Assembly (NCBI GenBank): GCA_044507695.1
Contig: JBIQJD010000010.1
Span: 67,163 to 131,162, forward strand
Source: JBIQJD01 sp044507695
Lineage (GTDB): Bacteria; Bacteroidota; Ignavibacteria; Ignavibacteriales; Ignavibacteriaceae
DNA: 64,000 nt
Direction: 5' to 3'
A program made the translations under genes and the position numbers. This document shows, one piece after another, positions 43,803 through 53,027 of this stretch. Each line of letters starts with the position of its first letter. Within the stretch, counting starts at the first letter, position 1. The notes under the pieces are model-generated. The model was given only the letters and a program-made list of their open reading frames with translations, was not told the DNA's origin and made no database searches.

Positions 43803-44807
43803 TTAATTTACTGCCATTGTTTTTTTGGGCGGCGTGAATTTTTCAACCTTATTATAAACCGGCTTAAGAGTTTTTAAATAATCGTAAATCGCTCCCAGGT
43901 CTTCCTCAGTCATTCCTCCATACATTACCCACGGCATAATAGAATTAAACTCACCGGCTTTAACAGAAATAAAAGTAGAATTGCTGTCTGGAATATTTTG
44001 TTTAAACCTGTTTACAAATTCCTCCTTTGTCCAATTTCCAATTCCTGTTTCGGGATGAGGAGTAATATTAGCTGTTCTTACAATTCCCATAGGACCTAAA
44101 TTAAACTCCTGTCCGCCGGCAAACTCCATACCTTCAATAGGCTGGCCATCCACTGCCTGAGTGTGGCATTCTGCGCATGAAGCAATTGTTACAAGATATT
44201 TTCCATACGCAGCAGTATTTGATCTGTCAATTTCTTCTGCTGGCGTATAAGTTTTTAAAGGTATTGTTCTTACAATCAGATTAAGAGGAAAATTTAATTC
44301 AGTTTCCGGTACCTCATTTTGGATTGGCTTTAAAGATCTGATGTAAGAAACAATTGAATAAATATCTTCCTGTGTAAGATGATTAAAATTTAGATAAGGC
44401 ATCATCGGAAATAACGGATCACCATTTTTTCTTACTCCGCATGTTATTGCTCGAATGAGTTCACCATCAGACCAAGTACTTAATGCTGCCGGAGTAATAT
44501 TCCTTACATAAATGTTTCCGGGAAATCCCATCTGCTCGCTGAATACATCTCCGCCTTTACCTTCTGTGCCCGGTTTTATAGGTCCCGCAAATTTTGTCCA
44601 GTCTCTTTCCGAATGGCAGTCAATACAAACCGCAACATGATTAGCCAGGTACTCACCGCGGGCAATCCGCTCCGCCGTATATTCAATCTTAACATCCTTA
44701 GGCGCTTCAACATCAGGGTAGGCTGTGTTAAAATAAATAAGTCCGCCGATCACAACAATCACTACAAGTCCTGCCAAAATCCCCACAACTTTTAAAAAAG
44801 TTTTCAT
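43803..44807 (-). CDS. Diheme c-type cytochrome, membrane anchored
   Basis: A 334-residue protein. An N-terminal helix (VVGILAGLVVIVVIGGLIYF) anchors it. Two cytochrome c domains have CIDCH (Cys61, Cys64, His65) and CAECH (Cys211, Cys214, His215), with methionine-rich segments PLFPMMPYLNFNHLT and NSIMPWVMYGGMTEEDL likely giving the axial ligands. It resembles cytochromes linked to alcohol or aldose dehydrogenases and gluconate dehydrogenase subunits, but no dehydrogenase gene is near. Single-gene unit. Confidence 0.9.
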   Translation of the reverse strand: MKTFLKVVGILAGLVVIVVIGGLIYFNTAYPDVEAPKDVKIEYTAERIARGEYLANHVAVCIDCHSERDWTKFAGPIKPGTEGKGGDVFSEQMGFPGNIYVRNITPAALSTWSDGELIRAITCGVRKNGDPLFPMMPYLNFNHLTQEDIYSIVSYIRSLKPIQNEVPETELNFPLNLIVRTIPLKTYTPAEEIDRSNTAAYGKYLVTIASCAECHTQAVDGQPIEGMEFAGGQEFNLGPMGIVRTANITPHPETGIGNWTKEEFVNRFKQNIPDSNSTFISVKAGEFNSIMPWVMYGGMTEEDLGAIYDYLKTLKPVYNKVEKFTPPKKTMAVN

Positions 44808-45092
44808 ATAGTTCCCTTAGTTATTATTTGAATGATGTTAATTATGGCCGACGGAATATTATACAAGAATCTTATGAAACTGTTTTTAAAAGATTCTCTG
44901 CTCGTAGAAAAATAATAGGAATTTGTATTCAGCGTTCACAATTTCTGAAACAGAAAGTTCATTAGCAACAAAATAATTTTATACACGGAACCGGTGTGAT
45001 GAAATAAGATTTTTTATAAGAATTCATTTTAATAGTTGAGAATTTTTGTTAATGTTCAATTCATTAATTCTTTTCTTAAATAAAATCTGATT

Positions 45093-45662
45093 ATGAAAGA
45101 AGAAAAACAACGCTGTTCATGGTGCGGAGAGGATCCGCTTTATATAAAATATCATGATGAAGAATGGGGAGTTCCGCTTAAAGATGATAAGAAATTATTC
45201 GAACTTCTTATACTTGAAGGGATGCAGGCAGGATTAAGCTGGATAACAATTCTTCGTAAAAGAGAAAATTTCAGAAACGCGTTTGATAATTTTGACTATA
45301 AAAAAATCGCAGGATACAATCAAAAGAAAATTGAAAAGCTGCTGCAGGATGAAGGAATTATTCGTAACAAATTAAAAATTAATGCCGTTGTTCAGAACGC
45401 AAAAATGTTTATTAAAGTTCAGGAGGAATTAGGAACATTCAGCAATTATATCTGGCAGTTTGTTAGTAATAAGCCCATAATAAACAAGCGGAACTCCGTT
45501 CATGAAATTCCGCCTAAAACTCCTGAATCAGATATGATGAGTAAAGATCTGCAGAAACGCGGATTTAAATTTGTTGGATCAACAATCTGTTACGCATTTA
45601 TGCAGGCATCCGGAATGGTTGATGATCATGTAATAAATTGTTTTAAAAGAAAATCTAATTAA
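45093..45662 (+). CDS. tag: DNA-3-methyladenine glycosylase I
   Basis: A 189-residue Tag. The opening CSWCGEDPLYIKYHDEEWG, ELLILEGMQAGLSWITILRKR, and FKFVGSTICYAFMQASGMVDDH are diagnostic, including the zinc ligands (Cys, His and late His/Cys). It excises 3-methyladenine from DNA. Its last 8 bases overlap the end of the convergent carbonic anhydrase gene (45655-45662), so there is no room for a terminator between them. Confidence 0.95.
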   Translation: MKEEKQRCSWCGEDPLYIKYHDEEWGVPLKDDKKLFELLILEGMQAGLSWITILRKRENFRNAFDNFDYKKIAGYNQKKIEKLLQDEGIIRNKLKINAVVQNAKMFIKVQEELGTFSNYIWQFVSNKPIINKRNSVHEIPPKTPESDMMSKDLQKRGFKFVGSTICYAFMQASGMVDDHVINCFKRKSN

Positions 45663-46287
45663 TCAATTCAACTTTTCCGTTTGTTAAATGATAATATGCC
45701 GCAGTGGTTTTCAGTTTATTCTCTTCAATTAATTTTTTCAGCAGAGGATTATGATTAAGTTTTTCAACAACCATTTTTGCATTTTCAATAACCGCATTTT
45801 TAATCAAATCACCTGCTGTTGATTTTACATTCTCTATCGCGGGTTTTATTTCAGCTAACACTCCGTTTATTTCTTCACTGTGTTGATGGGTTTCAAATGC
45901 TGCTGTAACTGCTCCGCATTTTTCATGGCCCATTACAACAAGCAGTCTGCTGCCCAGATGTTCAACCGCATATTGTATGCTTGCAATAGATGATTGATCA
46001 GCAATGTTTCCGATTATTCTTATCACAAACAAATCTCCCAGCCCTGCATCATAAACAATTTCCGGTGATACTCTTGAATCGGCACAGGTTAAAATTACTG
46101 CAAAAGGCTTTTGTCCGTTTGAAAGTTCATCTAATCTTTCCTGATTTGAATTGCAGTTCATACTTTTCCCGGAATTAAATCGTGCATTTCCTTCAAGCAG
46201 TTTTTGTAAAGATTCATCACCGGAAGTTTGTGCAGATAAATTTAAACAGAGTGATAGAATCAACAGAAGAAAAATTTTAATTTTCAT
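45655..46287 (-). CDS. Periplasmic beta-class carbonic anhydrase
   Basis: A 210-residue exported beta-carbonic anhydrase. A signal peptide ends near LSAQ (residue 20). Zinc ligands are Cys68, His121 and Cys124 (LTCADSRVSPE, MGHEKCGAV), with the Asp70-Arg72 dyad intact. It interconverts CO2 and bicarbonate in the periplasm. GAGAAG precedes the ATG. It is divergent from the metallo-beta-lactamase-fold gene. Confidence 0.93.
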   Translation of the reverse strand: MKIKIFLLLILSLCLNLSAQTSGDESLQKLLEGNARFNSGKSMNCNSNQERLDELSNGQKPFAVILTCADSRVSPEIVYDAGLGDLFVIRIIGNIADQSSIASIQYAVEHLGSRLLVVMGHEKCGAVTAAFETHQHSEEINGVLAEIKPAIENVKSTAGDLIKNAVIENAKMVVEKLNHNPLLKKLIEENKLKTTAAYYHLTNGKVELIN

Positions 46288-46369
46288 TATCTTCTCAATT
46301 ATATTAATAGATTGTGAGTTAGTTAAATCTGAGCTAATAAAATATCTTCAAAATTAAAGGAACATACCA

Positions 46370-47278
46370 ATGAAAATCTCAAGAAAAAATTTTTTAAAAA
46401 GCTCATCACTTTTGTTCGGGGGAATTTTATTTGGCGTTCATAAATCTGCTGCGGCAATTTTTCAGAATGAAGGAGGATTCAAAGTACTCAGGAACAACAT
46501 CGGGATTTTTACTGAATCAGGCGGAACGATTGCCTGGTACATTACAGAAGATGCCGCTGTTGTAATTGATTCTCAAATGCCCGATTCAGCTAAGCATTTT
46601 TTAAAAGGATTTGAAGAAAGAACATTCCGCAAAATAGATTTTCTTTTTAATACTCATCATCATGGAGATCATACAGCAGGAAATTTTGTACTGAAATCTG
46701 CCGCTGAAAAAATAGTTGCTCATGAGAATTGTCCAAAACTTCAAAAGAAAGCTTATGGCGAAGGTGAAAAAGCTTCGATGCAGGTTTATGCCGATACAGT
46801 TTTTTCAGACAAATGGACAAAAGAAATTGGAAAAGAAAAAATCACGGCTTCATATTTTGGTCCGGCACATACCGGCGGTGATATCATAATTCATTTTGAA
46901 AATGCAAACATTGCTCACGTTGGTGATATTGTGTTCAACAATGTTTATCCTTTTATTGATCAGAACGGCGGCGGCTCAATAAGGAAGTGGATTGAATATC
47001 TTGAGAAGGCAGAAAAGAATTATGATTCAGATACAACATTTATTTTCGGTCATGCAGAATCAGATGAAAGCGTTACCGGAAAGAAAAAAGATCTAACGGA
47101 AATAAGAGATTATTTTTCTGCGCTGCTTGAATTTGTTCAGAAGGAAATTAAAAATGGTAAATCACTTGATGAAATTAAAAATGTTTCATCAATCCCGGGA
47201 GCCAAAGATCTTATTCAGAGGTGGGATGGTGCAAGAGCAGCAAACATTGAAGCGGCTTTCAATGAGTTAAAATCATAA
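46370..47278 (+). CDS. Exported metallo-beta-lactamase-fold hydrolase
   Basis: A 302-residue MBL-fold protein. The zinc motif is HxHxDH at 96-101 (NTHHHGDHTAGN), with later ligands in GPAHTGGD, HVGDIVF and FGHAES. The N-terminus SRKNFLKSSSLLFGGILFG looks like a twin-arginine signal with RK in place of RR, ending near KSAAA. It may be a lactonase, phosphodiesterase or thiol-ester hydrolase; the sequence does not decide. AAAGGA precedes the ATG. Confidence 0.87.
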   Translation: MKISRKNFLKSSSLLFGGILFGVHKSAAAIFQNEGGFKVLRNNIGIFTESGGTIAWYITEDAAVVIDSQMPDSAKHFLKGFEERTFRKIDFLFNTHHHGDHTAGNFVLKSAAEKIVAHENCPKLQKKAYGEGEKASMQVYADTVFSDKWTKEIGKEKITASYFGPAHTGGDIIIHFENANIAHVGDIVFNNVYPFIDQNGGGSIRKWIEYLEKAEKNYDSDTTFIFGHAESDESVTGKKKDLTEIRDYFSALLEFVQKEIKNGKSLDEIKNVSSIPGAKDLIQRWDGARAANIEAAFNELKS

Positions 47279-47340
47279 TTCAATTAATTGAAGCTGACAA
47301 ATTCTTTCTCTATTTTTTTGTTTAAGAATATGAGATATAA

Positions 47341-47556
47341 ATGATAAGTAAAGAATTACTAGATATACTGTGCTGTCCCGAAACAAAAGCTGATCTTGTT
47401 CTGGATGGTAATTCACTGGTTTCAACAGATAAAGAAACACGCCGCAAATACCGCATTGAAAATGATATTCCGATTATGCTTGTTGAGGAAAGCGAACAGC
47501 TAACCCCGGAACAGTGGAAAGAAATAATGCTGAAGCACGGTAAAAAGATTGATTGA
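47341..47556 (+). CDS. Trm112/UPF0434-family small protein
   Basis: A 71-residue protein: MISKELLDILCCPETKADL at the start and KYRIENDIPIMLVEESE near the middle are the UPF0434/Trm112-like signature. In eukaryotes and archaea Trm112 activates methyltransferases; the bacterial role is unclear. Only CC is present where a four-cysteine zinc site can occur, so zinc is unlikely. Stands between the MBL gene and ppc. Confidence 0.88.
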   Translation: MISKELLDILCCPETKADLVLDGNSLVSTDKETRRKYRIENDIPIMLVEESEQLTPEQWKEIMLKHGKKID

Positions 47557-47667
47557 ATTAATAGACTTTAAAACCGATTAGTTTTTATTGCAACACATCC
47601 ACTCAATAATACATCTTTATCTCTGCCATAAAAATTTTATCTTTATCAAAATTAATAAGAAAGTGAT

Positions 47668-50400
47668 ATGATTCAGCCGGATGAAAAATTAAGAAATAAT
47701 ATCAGGCAGCTTGGCTTTATGCTTGGTGAAGTGCTCAAAGAACAGGAAGGCAATGCACTGTTTGAGAATGTTGAAAAACTTCGTGCACTAACCAAGGAAT
47801 TGCGTGAAAAAAATAACTCAGATGCAGTTGATGAGATAAAAAGAATTGTAAAAAAATTTGATATAAAAGATTCGTATAACATCATCAAAGCGTTTTCTAT
47901 TTATTTTATACTTGTTAACGCTGCAGATGAAGTAAACACAATTGTTAATAACAAAATAAATTTGGAAGGTGCCCGTGATTATCACGGAGAAACTTTCAGA
48001 AAAATTAAATCTTTAAAATTATCCGCCGAAGCTGTAAAAAAAATTTTTGATACAATAGAAATTGTTCCTGTTTTTACTGCACATCCAACAGAGGCTACAC
48101 GGCAGACAATCCTTAGAAAAATTTTAAGGATCAGCAATCTGCTGCTGGATAAAGAATTGAATTATCATACAGAGGCTGAACTTGAAAAGCTGAAACAAAA
48201 AATTAAAACACAAATAACTTTACTCTGGCAGTCAAATGAAATCCGATTCCATAAAATTTCTGTGGAAGATGAAATAGTTAACGGTTTATTCTTTTTTAAA
48301 AATGTTTTTTATGAAGTGCTTCCTGATTTTTATGATGATTTGAAATTATCCGTTCAAGAATATTTCCCTGATATTGATGAGCTTCCTGTTTTATTAAAAT
48401 TCGGATCCTGGATTGGAGGAGACAGGGATGGTCATCCGCATGTAACGGTTAATATTACAAAGGAAGCATTTGAAATTCACCGCAGGGAAATAATTCAACT
48501 TTATCTTAATGAACTAAAAAAAATTTATGAAGAATTAAGTACATCTTTAAGGATTAAATCAGCGGATAAAAAACTTCTTCAATCAATTAAGAGTGAAGAA
48601 AGAAAATTGAATTTATATTTTGCAAATAATAAGCTAAGGGAAGAATCAGAAATTTACCGCACAAAATTAACACTCATTTACTCAAAGCTTGAAAATACGA
48701 TATCAAATTCCGGTGAAGTCTATAAATCCGCTGACGAACTTTTGCATGATTTAAATTTGATTTCACAAAGCCTGAAAGCAAATGAGGGCGGATTGATTGA
48801 TGCAAATATAATTCAGCCATTAATTCATAAAGTAAAAACATTTGGATTTCATTTTGTTAAGCTTGATATAAGACAGAATTCAAATCTTATCCGGAAGACA
48901 ATTAATGAAATTTTCAGACAATCAGATTCTTCTGTTGATTTTAAAAATCTCTCCGAGGAAAATAAAACCGAGCAGTTAACAAGTGAGATTCTAAATCCCC
49001 GTCCGTTAACAAACAAGTTTACCGCACTTTCTGAAACCGCACGCAGAGTAATAAATGAGTTTGGAATAATCAGATGGGCAAAAGAAAATATCTCCGCAGA
49101 TTCATCAGGTGAATATATTATAAGTAACAGTGCCTATGTTTCAGATGTATTAGGCGCGCTGCTGCTTGCAAAAGAAGCCGGCCTTGTACAGATTGATAAA
49201 AATAAATTGGTTCATTCATCAATAAATATTCTGCCGCTGTTTGAAACAATTGAAGATCTGCGCAATTGTATTTCTGTAATGGAAATGCTTTATGATAATA
49301 AGGCATATAAACAGCACCTGAAACTTCGTGATAACAGGCAGACAATTATGATTGGTTACTCAGACAGCAATAAAGACGGCGGAATTCTTACATCTAATTT
49401 TGAGCTGTACAAAGCACAGCTAAGGTTGAATGAATTATCTAAAAGGAAAGATATTAATCTTGTACTTTTCCACGGCAGGGGCGGAAGCATTTCACGCGGC
49501 GGCGGGCCGGTAAACCGCTCAATCATTGCACAGCCTCCCTCAACAATTGAAGGTAAAATAAAAATCACCGAGCAGGGAGAAATGATTTCATCAAAATACC
49601 TGATGAGAGATATTGCGAAAAAAAGTTTTGAAATTTTTACTTCAGCCGTTTTGCTTAAAACCGCTTTTACAAAAACAAATTATGAAGGAAATTCTTTTGA
49701 GAAATATTTAAAGCAATTTGAATCACTCTCAGTTACTGCATTCAAATCTTACCGTAGACTTGTAAGGCACCAGAATTTTATTGAGTATTTCAGAACGGTA
49801 ACTCCAATTGATATTATTGAAAGAATTGAAATCGGTTCGCGTCCGCCCTCAAGAAAAAAGCAGACTGATATTTCATCGCTTCGTGCAATCCCCTGGGTTT
49901 TTGCATGGACGCAAAACCGGCAGACAATTTCAGGCTGGTATGGTTTCGGCAGTGCAATAGAGAATGCACTTCAAAAAAAGGAGTTGAGTGTTTCAGCGTT
50001 AAAAGATATGTATAACAACTGGGAATTTTTTAACGCGCTTGTTCAGAATATTGAAATGGTGCTTACAAAAACTGATATGATTATCGGTGCAGAATACGTT
50101 ACATTAAACAACAGCAGTAACGCTTCAGAAATTTTTGAGATGATCAGAAAAGAATATGAAAAATCAGTTAAATATGTTTTGATGATAACAGGAGAGGAAA
50201 AACTGCTTGATCATAATAAACAATTACAGAGAACACTTGAACTGCGCAATCCCTATCTTGATCCGATTAGTTACATACAGGTTAATCTTATAAAACAATA
50301 CCGGAAGAAAAATCTTTCAACAAAAAAGAAAGAAGATTTATTGAATGTACTTCGTTCAACTGTGAACGGAATTGCGGCAGGTATAAGAAACACTGGATAA
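47668..50400 (+). CDS. ppc: Phosphoenolpyruvate carboxylase
   Basis: A 910-residue PEPC, which makes oxaloacetate from phosphoenolpyruvate and bicarbonate. The catalytic TAHPTEATRQTIL (His139) and VLFHGRGGSISRGGGP are intact, as is FGSWIGGDRDGHPHVT. The C-terminus NGIAAGIRNTG is the usual end. Its need for bicarbonate makes the nearby carbonic anhydrase noteworthy, though that enzyme is exported. Single-gene unit. Confidence 0.96.
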   Translation: MIQPDEKLRNNIRQLGFMLGEVLKEQEGNALFENVEKLRALTKELREKNNSDAVDEIKRIVKKFDIKDSYNIIKAFSIYFILVNAADEVNTIVNNKINLEGARDYHGETFRKIKSLKLSAEAVKKIFDTIEIVPVFTAHPTEATRQTILRKILRISNLLLDKELNYHTEAELEKLKQKIKTQITLLWQSNEIRFHKISVEDEIVNGLFFFKNVFYEVLPDFYDDLKLSVQEYFPDIDELPVLLKFGSWIGGDRDGHPHVTVNITKEAFEIHRREIIQLYLNELKKIYEELSTSLRIKSADKKLLQSIKSEERKLNLYFANNKLREESEIYRTKLTLIYSKLENTISNSGEVYKSADELLHDLNLISQSLKANEGGLIDANIIQPLIHKVKTFGFHFVKLDIRQNSNLIRKTINEIFRQSDSSVDFKNLSEENKTEQLTSEILNPRPLTNKFTALSETARRVINEFGIIRWAKENISADSSGEYIISNSAYVSDVLGALLLAKEAGLVQIDKNKLVHSSINILPLFETIEDLRNCISVMEMLYDNKAYKQHLKLRDNRQTIMIGYSDSNKDGGILTSNFELYKAQLRLNELSKRKDINLVLFHGRGGSISRGGGPVNRSIIAQPPSTIEGKIKITEQGEMISSKYLMRDIAKKSFEIFTSAVLLKTAFTKTNYEGNSFEKYLKQFESLSVTAFKSYRRLVRHQNFIEYFRTVTPIDIIERIEIGSRPPSRKKQTDISSLRAIPWVFAWTQNRQTISGWYGFGSAIENALQKKELSVSALKDMYNNWEFFNALVQNIEMVLTKTDMIIGAEYVTLNNSSNASEIFEMIRKEYEKSVKYVLMITGEEKLLDHNKQLQRTLELRNPYLDPISYIQVNLIKQYRKKNLSTKKKEDLLNVLRSTVNGIAAGIRNTG

Positions 50401-50484
50401 AAACCGTTCTTAAAAATTTGGTTTTCTCCAAGACAATATCGTTTTATATTTATCATAGATAAAATATTTAAACCGGGAGAATAA

Positions 50485-52314
50485 ATGTTTAAAAAAACAT
50501 CTTTGTTAAAAACGGCAATAATGCTGCTGGTAATTATCATTTCATTTATGTTAACAGCATGTAATAATTCCGTAGAACTGCAAAACAACGCTCAGTTATT
50601 TATTGATGATTACAACCAAAAATACCAGGAGCTTTACTATGCAGCTTCACAAGCCGAATGGGAACTTAACACACATATAGTTGAAGGTGATTCAACAAAT
50701 GCGGTAAACGTTAGAAAAACTTATGAAGCTTTGGCGGAGTTTACCGGAAGCAAAGTGAATATTGAGAAGATACAATCATTTCTTAAAGAAAAAGATAAAT
50801 TAACTCCGCTTCAAATTAAACAGCTTGAAGTGATGCTGTATAATGCTGCAAACAATCCGCAGTCAGTTCCTGAACTTGTTAAAGAAAGAATTGCAGCAGA
50901 AGCAGCGCAGACTGAAAAACTTTTTGGCTTTGATTTTAAATTGAACGGAAAATCAATCTCAACAAACGAAATAGATGAAATACTTTTTACAAGTAATAAT
51001 CTTAATGCAAGACTTGCCGCATGGAATGCAAGTAAAGAAGTTGGTAAGATATTAAAAGATGGAATGATAAATCTGCGCGGGCTGCGGAATAAAACTGTTC
51101 AGGCACTGGGTTATGATGATTATTTCTCATACCAGGTTTCAGATTATGGGATGACTTCAGATGAAATGATGGAGTTAAACAAAAAATTAATAAAAGAAAT
51201 TTGGCCGCTTTACCGCGAGCTTCATACATATGCAAGATATGAACTTGCAAAAAAATATGGAGTAGAAGAAGTTCCGGATTATATTCCTGCGCATTGGCTT
51301 CCAAACCGCTGGGCACAGGATTGGAATAACATGATAAGTGTTGAAGGCCTTGATTTGAACAGTGTTCTTAAAGATAAATCAGCCGAATGGATTGTTAAAC
51401 AGGGTGAAAGATTTTATCTGAGTTTAGGATTCGATTCACTTCCTCCTGTGTTTTGGGAAAAATCAAGTTTGTATCCCGCACCGCCTGATGCCGGTTACAA
51501 AAAGAACAATCATGCTTCGGCATGGCATATGGACCTTGATAATGATTTACGCAGCCTGATGTCAGTAATTCCAAATGCCGATTGGTATGAAACAGTTCAT
51601 CATGAACTTGGGCATATTTATTATTTCCAGTGTTATTCAAATCCGGATGTACCAATTATTTTGCGTGAAGGAGCTAACCGTGCTTTTCATGAAGCAATCG
51701 GCAGCATGATGGGATTGGCAGCAATGCAAAAACCATTTCTTGCGCATTTAAATTTGCTTCCCGCTGATTCAGAAACAGATGAGATGAAAAAACTTTTAAA
51801 AGATGCGCTGAACTATATTGTGTTCATTCCTTTTGCATCAGGAACGATGACAGGTTTTGAACATGATCTTTACGCAGAAAATTTATCTCCTGATGAATTC
51901 AATAAAAGATGGTGGGAGCTTGCAAAAAAATACCAGGGCATTGTTCCCCCTGAAGTACGCGGTGAAGAGTATATGGATGCCGCAACTAAAACTCACATAA
52001 ATGATGATGCCGCACAATATTATGATTATGCTTTGGCAAATGTTCTTCTTTTCCAATTTCATCATTACATATCAAAAAATATTCTGAAGCAGGATGAACA
52101 CACTACAAATTATTATGGCAGTAAGGAAACGGGAGAATTCCTTAAAAAACTTCTTAATCCCGGCTTAACAGTTGATTGGAGAGAATTAATGATGAATACG
52201 ATTGGTGAGGAGATGAGCGCTAAAGCAATGCTTAATTACTTTGAACCTCTGATGAATGAACTTAAAAAAATAAACTCCGGCAGAAAATATACTTTACCGG
52301 AAAGCATTAATTAA
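50485..52314 (+). CDS. Lipoprotein M2-family peptidyl-dipeptidase (ACE-like)
   Basis: A 609-residue metallopeptidase of family M2. The signal peptide ends with a lipobox FMLTAC, so it should be a lipoprotein. The zinc motif is HHELGH (His373, Glu374, His377) with the third ligand Glu403 in NRAFHEAIGSM. MEWELNT-like and AWHMDL segments match the family. It removes C-terminal dipeptides from peptides. CGGGAG precedes the ATG. A terminator follows at 52322. Confidence 0.93.
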   Translation: MFKKTSLLKTAIMLLVIIISFMLTACNNSVELQNNAQLFIDDYNQKYQELYYAASQAEWELNTHIVEGDSTNAVNVRKTYEALAEFTGSKVNIEKIQSFLKEKDKLTPLQIKQLEVMLYNAANNPQSVPELVKERIAAEAAQTEKLFGFDFKLNGKSISTNEIDEILFTSNNLNARLAAWNASKEVGKILKDGMINLRGLRNKTVQALGYDDYFSYQVSDYGMTSDEMMELNKKLIKEIWPLYRELHTYARYELAKKYGVEEVPDYIPAHWLPNRWAQDWNNMISVEGLDLNSVLKDKSAEWIVKQGERFYLSLGFDSLPPVFWEKSSLYPAPPDAGYKKNNHASAWHMDLDNDLRSLMSVIPNADWYETVHHELGHIYYFQCYSNPDVPIILREGANRAFHEAIGSMMGLAAMQKPFLAHLNLLPADSETDEMKKLLKDALNYIVFIPFASGTMTGFEHDLYAENLSPDEFNKRWWELAKKYQGIVPPEVRGEEYMDAATKTHINDDAAQYYDYALANVLLFQFHHYISKNILKQDEHTTNYYGSKETGEFLKKLLNPGLTVDWRELMMNTIGEEMSAKAMLNYFEPLMNELKKINSGRKYTLPESIN

Positions 52315-52321
52315 TTATCAG

Positions 52322-52349
52322 AAGTGCCTGGACTTTTGTTCAGGCACTT
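52322..52349 (+). terminator. Terminator after the M2 peptidase gene
   Basis: AAGTGCCTGGAC and GTTCAGGCACTT form a 12-pair stem with one G-U pair and a TTTT loop, 8 bases after the stop. The following tract (TAAAATTT) is only partly T-rich. Confidence 0.7.
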
Positions 52350-52442
52350 TAAAATTTAACTTTGTACTCTTCCTAAAAATATTTTTGCATTCAGAAAACT
52401 ACTTTTAAATTTTATTATATTGGCAAACAAAAAATTAAATCT

Positions 52443-53021
52443 ATGGATCCAATCAATATAATTGCCGGAATAAATCTGATTGCTACATTTAGCGCTAATC
52501 TTCCCGGTGCAAAAAAGGGATTAAAATCAACTTTATCAGCCGCAAAAGAAAAACCAAAAACATACTTGCAAAAACTTCCAATCTTCTTTTCTACTGCAAT
52601 TCTTTTGCTGTTTATTCTCGGACTTTTTCATATAGGAACTTTTGAGTACACAGGAAATAATTTCAGTATAAGATTTGTTGGATTAACATTGTTCATTACA
52701 TTTTCATGGCTGCAGATTTGGTCTTATAAATCATTGGGAGAAAATTATTCACAGGAGATAGTAATTTTCCGGAATCATTCACTCGTTCAGAGGGGGCCGT
52801 ATAAACTTATCCGGCATCCGCAGTATGCTTCTCAAATATTAATGGATATTGGCGCGGGAATGCTTACGCTCAGTTACATTGTACTTCCGTTAGCTTTAAT
52901 TCAAATTCCGTTTTTAATGATGCGTGCTTCACTTGAAGAGGCTTTGCTTGAAAAACATTTTAAAGAAGAATTTAAAACATACAGGGAAAATTCCGGAGCA
53001 TTCTTCCCGTTTGTTGGTTAG
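52443..53021 (+). CDS. Isoprenylcysteine carboxyl methyltransferase-like membrane protein
   Basis: A 192-residue membrane protein with about four helices (FFSTAILLLFILGLFHIG, RFVGLTLFITFSWLQIW, and two near the C-terminus). GPYKLIRHPQYASQIL is the hallmark S-adenosylmethionine site of the ICMT/PEMT group, and ALLEKHFKEEFKTYRE follows as expected. It likely methylates a lipid or lipidic substrate; the substrate is unknown. The amidase gene starts 6 bases after it, so the two are cotranscribed. Confidence 0.85.
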   Translation: MDPINIIAGINLIATFSANLPGAKKGLKSTLSAAKEKPKTYLQKLPIFFSTAILLLFILGLFHIGTFEYTGNNFSIRFVGLTLFITFSWLQIWSYKSLGENYSQEIVIFRNHSLVQRGPYKLIRHPQYASQILMDIGAGMLTLSYIVLPLALIQIPFLMMRASLEEALLEKHFKEEFKTYRENSGAFFPFVG

Positions 53022-53027
53022 AACAAT

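Noticed and set aside
44808..45092. 285-base gap between the diheme cytochrome and tag
   Set aside because: Searched for RNA genes, hairpins and small frames; nothing convincing seen beyond AT-rich promoter-like sequence.
52361..52387. TTTG and TATTTTTG boxes before the methyltransferase-like gene
   Set aside because: The spacing is 15 bases, not 19-21, so it does not fit the promoter consensus.
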